From the NCBI GenBank assembly GCA_009760855.2, contig WPIO01000145.1:771001-835000 (forward strand): a DNA stretch of 64,000 nt. The letters run 5' to 3'. The notes under the pieces were generated by a model that searched no databases, was not told the DNA's origin, and worked only from the letters and a program-made list of their open reading frames with translations. Of the stretch, positions 57,928 to 64,000 are shown piece by piece. A program made the translations under genes and the position numbers. Each line of letters opens with the position of its first letter. Position 1 is the first letter of the stretch. The DNA comes from Cristatella mucedo. Lineage: Eukaryota; Bryozoa; Phylactolaemata; Cristatellidae.

Positions 57928-58067
57928 CAGTGGCGGAGCCAGGGGCCGGGGCATTACCCCTAGGTACAGGTGTAGCCCAGCCAACTTGAAAATCTCGCGT
58001 GTCTTTCCCCTAAAGTACAATTTTCGCAGGTCTTACCCACTGAATGAAAATCTTGGCTCGGCCACTG
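57928..58067. mobile_element. MITE, CAGTGGC-type ends
   Basis: 140 nt starting CAGTGGCGGAGCCAGGG and ending TTGGCTCGGCCACTG, which are inverted repeats of each other with one indel. This end type is typical of non-autonomous hAT elements. I see no matching flanking duplication. Confidence 0.5.
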
Positions 58068-58121
58068 TCTGTATGCATGTACGTATGCGTGTGGTGTGTC
58101 ACTATTTGTGCGCATACATAT

Positions 58122-58366
58122 TGTGGTTTTATTTAATTGATGACACTGCCCCTGATCGCTGTACGAGTGGGCTGCGACACTCGATGTGGTAAGCAGCCCG
58201 GACGTGCTATTTGTGTTTGTTTTGACAAGGGAGTCGTGGGACTCCGGTGGGCAAGAGGGGCGAGGAGAGTCGTACTTCGCCCTGTTCCGTGTGTAGGAGG
58301 AATAAACTGGTGGTGTTGCTCGTCGGCTGGTGTTCTGTGCAGTACGCGACAATAATTCAGACTACA
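58122..58366 (+). repeat. 5' LTR
   Basis: 245 nt, TGTGGTTTTATTTAATTG to ATTCAGACTACA, with an AATAAA about 60 nt before the end (GAGGAATAAACTGGTGG). Confidence 0.8.
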
Positions 58367-58386
58367 AGCTATTTCCGGCGGCGGCG

Positions 58387-59247
58387 ATGACAGCAATGTT
58401 GCTTGAGCATTTTCAAGTCGGTGATGACTTCGCAACTTGGCTGCTTGACTCGAAGCGGCGGCTCGAGCTGTACGGTGTCAATCCGAAAATCTGGCACAAA
58501 TATCTGCCTCTCTTCTTGGAAGGAAGCGCCTTCTATGTGTATTCTTACATGCCGAAGGCAATCAAGGATGACTACCGTCTGCTTCGCGAGGCTCTGGTAA
58601 CAGCGCTGGCTAGCCCTGTAGGTAAAGCGCGACTGCTGAGCGCTGAGTTAGCAAATGCTTATCGGAGAGAGGGCGGCGACAAAAGGGACCAAAAGCAACA
58701 TCAGCAATCGCCGACGGTGTGCCGGGCGACAACGGTTTACCAGGATGCCACCGTGTGGAACGCGGTGACAGCGATCCAGGCTGTGACGGTTTGCCAGGCG
58801 CACGTGGTGTGCAACGAGGCAACTGCCTGCAAGGTAGCGGAAGCCATGGAGGTGGCGCTGGCATGCGACGATCCGGTGTGTTACGACTCGGAGCAAGTCG
58901 GAGATGCGGAGCAGGTCGGAGGCTCATCGGCGACGCAAGTGGGCTGTGACGCAGCACAGGTAGGAGACGAGGCTCAGATCGGATATGCGGTGCAGGTCGG
59001 AAACGCGGCGGCGGCGGCGCCCGAAGACGCGGCGGCGGCGCCCGGAGACGCGGTGGTGGCTTGCGAAGTGGCGGTAGTGTGGGATGCACCATTAAGCGTC
59101 GAGGCTGTGACGCCCGACGAGGCGCCAGCGGCGGAGAAATATGTGGGCCCCACGACGCATGAACGCAGCTGTCAAACGCAGCCGGCTTGTTTGCACAGGC
59201 CGTGCGGTCGCCTGCCTTCTTCGAGCAGCCGTTACTTAGCCTCATAA
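58387..59247 (+). CDS. Gag-like protein of the LTR element
   Basis: The frame is open from inside the LTR (58330); the ATG at 58387 is the first after it. The first ~100 residues resemble retrotransposon gag: DDFATWLLDSKRRLELYGVN, LPLFLEGSAFYVYSYMP and a later LREALVTALASP. The remainder is unusual: alternating valine/cysteine/alanine pieces, then spaced Q-V-G units (EQVGDAEQVGG) and alanine-rich stretches. No zinc knuckle, protease or RT motif is seen. It stops at 59247. Confidence 0.65.
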   Translation: MTAMLLEHFQVGDDFATWLLDSKRRLELYGVNPKIWHKYLPLFLEGSAFYVYSYMPKAIKDDYRLLREALVTALASPVGKARLLSAELANAYRREGGDKRDQKQHQQSPTVCRATTVYQDATVWNAVTAIQAVTVCQAHVVCNEATACKVAEAMEVALACDDPVCYDSEQVGDAEQVGGSSATQVGCDAAQVGDEAQIGYAVQVGNAAAAAPEDAAAAPGDAVVACEVAVVWDAPLSVEAVTPDEAPAAEKYVGPTTHERSCQTQPACLHRPCGRLPSSSSRYLAS

Positions 59248-59249
59248 TT

Positions 59250-59408
59250 AAAGGAGCGGACATCAGAACATTACCGAACGAATTCCTTGATGCACACTTC
59301 GATGCTGGCCCTGGTAGTTTGGCTAGAGCAGACGAGCGCGGCAGACTGCTACGGCCAAGATGTGGGCTGAGACCGCCGGCGCGCTATGACTATGTGGTTA
59401 ATGTTTAG
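59250..59408 (+). pseudogene. Possible remnant of a pol C-terminus
   Basis: In a different frame the tail reads IKGADIRTLPNEFLDAHFDA and ends PPARYDYVVNV before TAG. An R-P-P-x-R-Y/F ending is common at the C-terminus of Ty3/gypsy-type pol, so this may be what is left after internal deletion of pol. Confidence 0.3.
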
Positions 59409-59492
59409 CCTTCTCGTTGTCGAAGCAGTGGAGAAGAACAGCTGCTTGCTGCTCTGGCTACGTCGTTAATTGATCTCCAGATCAGGCGGGCA

Positions 59493-59748
59493 TGCGGTTT
59501 TATTTAATTGATGACACTGCCCCTGATCGCTGTACGAGTGGGCTGTGACACTCGATGTGGTAAGCAGCCCGGACGTGTTATTAGTATATGTTTTGACAAG
59601 GGAGTCGGGGGACTCCGGTTGGAGAGAGGGGCGAGGAGAGTCGTGCTTCGCCCTGCTCCGTGTGGAGGTGGAATAAACTGGTGGTGTTGCATGTCAGCTA
59701 GCATTCAGCAGTCGTTCTGTGCCATTCGCGACGATAATTCAGACTACA
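59493..59748 (+). repeat. 3' LTR
   Basis: 256 nt, about 90% like the 5' LTR by eye, with the difference concentrated in an 11-nt indel near GCATTCAGCAGTCG. Confidence 0.8.
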
Positions 59749-60186
59749 CATATAGTGCTACAGTGTGCACACAGGCGCATGCATGCGTACTTTTATTTAT
59801 TGTCAAGCCGCTGCACTTTTATCTAGCTAGTAACTCGCCTCCAGCTCACTAGCTCACTAGCATTCATTTTGTTCTTCGCACTCTCTTACTCGCTCTCTGT
59901 ACTGCATTCTCACTCACTCAAGCTAACCGTATTTCTTCTCTCTTATCTTTTTTGCTCTTGCTCTCGCTCTCACTCTCACTCTCTCCCTCTCATTTGTCAT
60001 TTGTCTCTTGTCGCTCTCGTCTTCCTCCGTTTCTCTATTCGCTCTTCCCCACTTCCCTATATTTGGATGTGATCATGCGAGCTACGCGCAACGCGAAATA
60101 TTTTGCTGTCGCATATTTGAAGCCAAAGTCTGTACAAATCAGCAGACCGCACTGTGCATTGGCTTTTAAGCACGCTCGAGGCTTAC

Positions 60187-60237
60187 CACAATTGTAAGTA
60201 TAACAAAATGTCACCGTCGGCACTATGCACGAGGCAC
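60187..60237 (-). CDS. Candidate 51-nt mini-exon with FCY...CG motif
   Basis: It is bounded by ATATTTGCCTTTCAG and G|GTAAGC, phase 1-1, 17 codons: ASCIVPTVTFCYTYNC plus split glycines. The TVTFCYTYNCG part matches EVSFCYSSSCG of the 51.2 kb mini-exon. It lies 5' of all CCP exons seen here, so if real it extends the transcript beyond 60 kb. It has three cysteines in 17 residues but I recognise no family. Confidence 0.35.
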
Positions 60238-61077
60238 CTGAAAGGCAAATATAAAACGTTAACGCGCAAGTAAGAATGAGACAATATGGCACCTACGAGG
60301 CATTAAAGCAAAAAGTATCGGCATTCTTCTCGCAGATATCAACAGGTAAGCTTTTATAAGTAGTCACGGCAATGCCTTTTGTAGAAGGGACAGATTAAAA
60401 AATAGGTTTGAAACTCATGCTGCTAAAATATTTACGTTGCAATGTAAAGGCTAGTTAAAATATGTTTTCGACCGCGTTTGTGAATTTATTAATTTGTTAT
60501 GCTAACTTATCTTTTTACTTCCGCACGATTAATGCTTAACCTAATGCGTAGAGTTTACTTATAAATCCATTCAAGTTTTACTTCATCGCATCACTTTCCC
60601 ATCTTGTTCTACGGCGGCTAGTCATAATCTAAAAACACGTACAACATAGCGTTTACGCACCCGCACGAGTCTTTTCAACACTGTTATTCAACTCAACCAC
60701 TTCACATACTGCGTCCACGTCGCTGACTGCGGATAAATTGCTCATGGTTGCATCAGCCTGATAAGATTTACCATTAGCTCAATCTCAGCACTGTAAACGG
60801 AGATTGAGGCACTACTAAGCTAAAATAAATCATAAATTTGGTCACCTTAACCTCCCAAATAATTGGTGACTAGGTCAGTATTTGGCTAACGAGTTGTTTT
60901 AGCCCTACTGGCGGGATAGGCCCAGTTATGTTTAATCCGATTGTCTAATTATTGCCTGAAAGACGCCGACCATTTTTTTTCGACGTCCAGCTGCTGGTGC
61001 ACGTCCTGGCGAGTGTCACCAATCTAGAAGCTGGCATTAAGCGACTGGCGGCCGCACTGGCAACGCCTCTGGGCGGG

Positions 61078-61127
61078 CCAATTCAGCAAATACGGCAATT
61101 CAGCATGCCAATTCAGCAAATACGGCT
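61078..61127. repeat. AATTCAGCA tandem units
   Basis: CCAATTCAGCAAATACGG occurs twice with a shorter AATTCAGCATG unit between. Confidence 0.8.
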
Positions 61128-61694
61128 GCCAGCTATTGTCGAGCTATATATATATATATCAGCTATATATCTGAGCCATTGTCGCCTGTCACCTTCTCTG
61201 TACTTGAAAGACTCTCGTTCCAAGTGCGAGCACTTCGGGGCAACCGGCGAGTCGACATCGCATCGCACGTGCGGCCGCGGAATAGCGGAGGCAACTCAGA
61301 CGCAGACCCGGACTTGTCTGGCTCGCATGCATTCCGTCTATAGGTGACATCGGCGAGTTGACACCCCGTTGACACGCCGTCGTTGCACTACCCTGGCTTG
61401 AAGAAGGCGGCGGGCTACCGAAAGGGCCACTGCATTCGGCGTGGGATTATGACGAGCCGTCGCGCTACAAAAGTTGTCTTGTTCGCCGCAAACTTCGCGC
61501 CGGCACCAAGCTCGATAATACGACTACTTCAACGGTAGCATGAACTACCGGGCCATCCTCGCTCGCCCAGGCCAAAGGTCGCTGATATACCGCCGTTGTC
61601 GGGCGTGGAGTCAAGTCCGAGCGCCAAGTTTGGCGGTTGTGCTCATGACTTCGAGGCAAGCAGGAGTCGTACTCTAGGCGTCGGACGTGGTGAG

Positions 61695-61745
61695 GTCCCG
61701 AGGTCGTGAAAAGCAATCGCCTTACCTAGTGGGCCATCACGGCAT
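61695..61745 (-). repeat. SINE-B head fragment
   Basis: AAGCAATCGCCTTACCTAGT followed by GGGCCATCACGGC matches the SINE-B head complement only. Confidence 0.5.
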
Positions 61746-62384
61746 ACCACCAGAAAGAAAGCTCTGTGGCAGCTGCATACCACAGACTAGCAGTAGAGCG
61801 TGATTCCACGGAGGCCCATGAGCTAAAAAGCCTGCAGCAGCTGGGCTTAGCAGTGCTAATGAAGTGGTGATAATGCAAATTTAGTGCATCCCAAAGGGTA
61901 TGAAAGCATAAGTTCTTCATGGCCTTACTTCTATAAACAGGCAACACGTGCAGCTTCTAAATAAGTGAGCGGTAGCACATATAAGCGATCAAAGTGAGTG
62001 AGACTTCTTGAGTGAACGCCCGCTCCAAAAACAGCTACGGGCTTGAATGCAATGCCTGCTGACTCTTACTTACTCGGCAACAAGAAAGCAAGAGCGATAG
62101 CAGCCACCGCGTTTGACATCATCGGCGGCAATGCTCAGCCTGGACAACTCGCACTGTAATCGATTTAGAGGTGCTTTGAGGGGGGTGCGGAGATACCGAT
62201 TCAATCAATATCCTCCTGCCCGTGAATGACAATTGAAACAGGATTAATAAGGTTCAGCTGTGAATGCCTCGGAGAGGGCGATATGCAGAGCTGCATTCTG
62301 ACCCCCCTGGCCTCGATCGAAATCGGAGCTACCTTGGCACCATTCGAAACTGCACGTCAGCAGCCCTTGTTACAACAATATTAA

Positions 62385-64000
62385 TAATTTCTAATTTGAT
62401 ATAGCACCCTCAGAGAACTCAATCTCTTTATAGCCACTTAACATTTGCTGCATTGACAGAGCGATCGAACGGTTAGTGGTAGCGTGCTCAATAAACAACA
62501 AGAATAACACGGCTAGGGGTGAAATGCACAGGGTCAGCATGCAAGTATGGTTAGTGGGAGCATGCACAGTGTCAGCACGCATAGGCACATGAAGGACGAA
62601 TCAGGGGGACCCAATAAATGCTGGCATACGTAGATACAGTTTTAGTTTTTTTTAAACGTGGTCACGTCAGGAGATGTCGTGACGCAAATTGGACGTGCCT
62701 GCCAGACTTGAGAGCATACACACTTAAGGCACGGTCTCCGAAGGATTCGAACACGAGGTGTAGGTAAACAGCTAGATTCTGAAAAGCGGGTGGTACGATA
62801 CTAAGCCTGGTGAGGTTGCAGATGTGATATATAGGCTCCAACCAAAGAATGAAGGGACCTACAAGTTAAAATCTTGACGTCAATGCGTTGCCTGACTGGC
62901 AACCAGTGAAGGTTTGTGAGAAGTGGTGTGATGTGGCAACTGAGACGCTCACGGCAGACAAGCCAAGTTGCAGCAGTCTGCACCAGCTGTAAGCACCTGA
63001 GTGCACAGGCTTGTAGACCAGCGAGCAGAAAGTTACAATAGTCAAGATGGGATGTTACAAATGCATGGACTAATTTAGTTGAGGTACCCCTGTCTAAACT
63101 GTAGTTTTTATTCGCACAGCAGAGAGCCTGCCAATGCCCAACACCAACAGTTTATTACGACGCACCGAGCCGAAGAGTGCACGGCTCCCTTCGGCCCCTA
63201 CTCTCACCCGACTCCCACTCTAAGATTCGCGTTCCCTCCTCCCCACTCCTTCCCAACCACAACTCATCCAGTGAGTAGGTGGGAGGACAAAGCCAGCCTC
63301 TGTCCATGCCACGTCACAGGCGGACCACAGCTGTGCACCGGCCCCTCTCGCTGGTGCTTCTAACAGCTCACAAGTGGCTTATCATAGTAGCCTGCAGGCA
63401 ATACATTCATACAAACGTACAAACGAACTACATAAACCATCCCAAATTTAGCAATGCTGTGTAGCTGAAAGTAGGGCAGACTTGAACGTGGATATGGTGT
63501 GGTCATTTAATAAAAGGTCACTTTGAAACAAGACACCCAGGTTTCCTGCAGATGCAACAGGAGATATGCTGAAAGAGCCGATTTTGAGCATTATCCTTTC
63601 AAGTTTCTGAATTACACTTGATTTGCTAATCACTAGTAAGTTGATTTTATCATTTATGAATTTAACAAAGTTTGCTGCCATCTATGTGGGGATGTCATAA
63701 ATACATGCAGGAAGTAAGTTGAGAGAATTCAACATGATGGAGGGCTGGGAGTGATCAAAGCGAAGGCAAAACTGAGTGTCATCCGCATAGAAGTGAAAGC
63801 CTGGATTGTGCTCGGTAATCACATCAGCAAGAGGGAGCGTATAAACCTTGAAAAGAACGGGACCAAGCACGGAACCATGAGGTACCCCATATTTCAGAGG
63901 TACCTCGGATGATCTTTGGCTATTCACGTCAATACTCTGGAGTCTCCCACTGAGATGGAACCTGAACCATTACAGAGAAATGCCAGTGATGCCAAGGCGA
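62385..64000 (-). repeat. LINE-A copy split by a solo LTR
   Basis: Tail and hairpin near 62385-62460, RT C-terminus at 62800-63060, then a solo LTR (63100-63432), then the catalytic region (YADDTQFCLRFD near 63780) up to the window edge. It probably continues beyond 64000. Confidence 0.75.
63100..63432 (-). mobile_element. Solo LTR with 5-bp target duplication
   Basis: 333 nt beginning TGTAGTTTTTATTCG and ending CGAACTACA, inside a LINE-A copy. TAAAC is present at both flanks (63095-63099 and 63433-63437). On the minus strand its 3' part (AATAAACTGTTGGTGTTG...ACTACA) resembles the end of the 58 kb LTRs, so it is a related family left by LTR-LTR recombination. Confidence 0.75.

Larger units (their letters stand above)
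58122..59748 (+). mobile_element. Complete gag-only LTR retrotransposon
   Basis: Two direct LTRs (58122-58366 and 59493-59748) begin TG and end CA and flank 1126 nt. The element is flanked by CATAT on both sides (58117-58121 and 59749-59753), the 5-bp duplication expected of an integrase insertion. Inside is one long ORF with a gag-like N-terminus and no reverse transcriptase, so it would need enzymes from a relative. Confidence 0.8.
59754..62384. other. Unassigned DNA around the 60.2 kb mini-exon
   Basis: CT-rich stretch at 59.88-60.06 kb, the mini-exon candidate, an AT-rich part, then a GC-rich part (60.95-61.7 kb) with an open plus frame (FDVQLLVHVLASVTNLEAGI) that looks like a coiled coil but is not recognised. 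Confidence 0.35.

Noticed and set aside
57426-58020. Overlapping 146- and 133-codon ORFs on both strands as genes
   Set aside because: They overlap on opposite strands in very GC-rich DNA where stops are rare, and no motif, splice signal or family resemblance is visible.
58610-59263. A 217-codon minus-strand ORF as a proline/arginine-rich protein
   Set aside because: It is the antisense of the gag-like ORF in GC-rich, repetitive sequence.

Overview
The window looks like animal (metazoan) genomic DNA, most likely from a marine invertebrate. It has small exons with GT-AG borders, phase-1 extracellular module exons, short and long introns, many dead LINE copies, tRNA-derived SINEs, MITEs and an LTR retrotransposon. 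There are no bacterial-style operons. I cannot name the species.

The backbone is a run of 18 complement-control-protein (CCP/sushi) exons, all on the minus strand, from about 56.7 kb (5') to 4.28 kb (3'). Each encodes one whole module of 62-71 residues with four cysteines. Each begins and ends in phase 1, so any subset can be joined in frame. Most introns are 1-9 kb and full of repeats, but three are only 115-160 nt. Most modules share a W-x-W signature before the last cysteine. Three consecutive modules (A-B-C at 26.1, 24.5 and 20.0 kb) reappear in the same order with identical exon lengths at 15.8, 15.0 and 10.5 kb: an old three-exon segmental duplication. One exon (38.2 kb) needs a GC-AG intron, and one CCP (35.6-35.8 kb) has decayed. 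Two tiny phase 1-1 exon candidates (51.2 and 60.2 kb) share a V-[S/T]-F-C-Y-...-C-G motif. I found no signal-peptide, membrane or final exon for the array, so both ends are open. It is not certain that all modules belong to one gene.

An island at 16.1-19.0 kb, between modules C1 and A2, holds coding-looking material unrelated to CCPs. On the plus strand there is a GC-rich patch with a possible non-coding first exon and coding exons. Convergent on the minus strand is the 3' end of a gene: three phase-compatible exons, a stop and an AATAAA. A separate minus-strand terminal-exon candidate lies at 11.5 kb and a plus-strand helical ORF at 12.9 kb. None of these is recognised with confidence.

The rest is mobile DNA. 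LINE-A is an ATT-tailed, CR1/L2-like family with reverse-transcriptase fragments at 3.1, 13, 21-23, 27-29, 31-32, 38-39, 54 and 62-64 kb, and LINE-B is a second family at 19, 26-27, 37 and 42 kb. SINE-A shares the 3' hairpin tail of LINE-A; SINE-B is a second tRNA-derived family. A hAT-like MITE at 23.2 kb has a perfect 8-bp target duplication. A compact gag-only LTR element at 58.1-59.7 kb and a related solo LTR at 63.1 kb both have perfect 5-bp duplications. Nested insertions give relative ages. Microsatellites (GA, CT, GT, ATC, poly-G) are scattered through the window.
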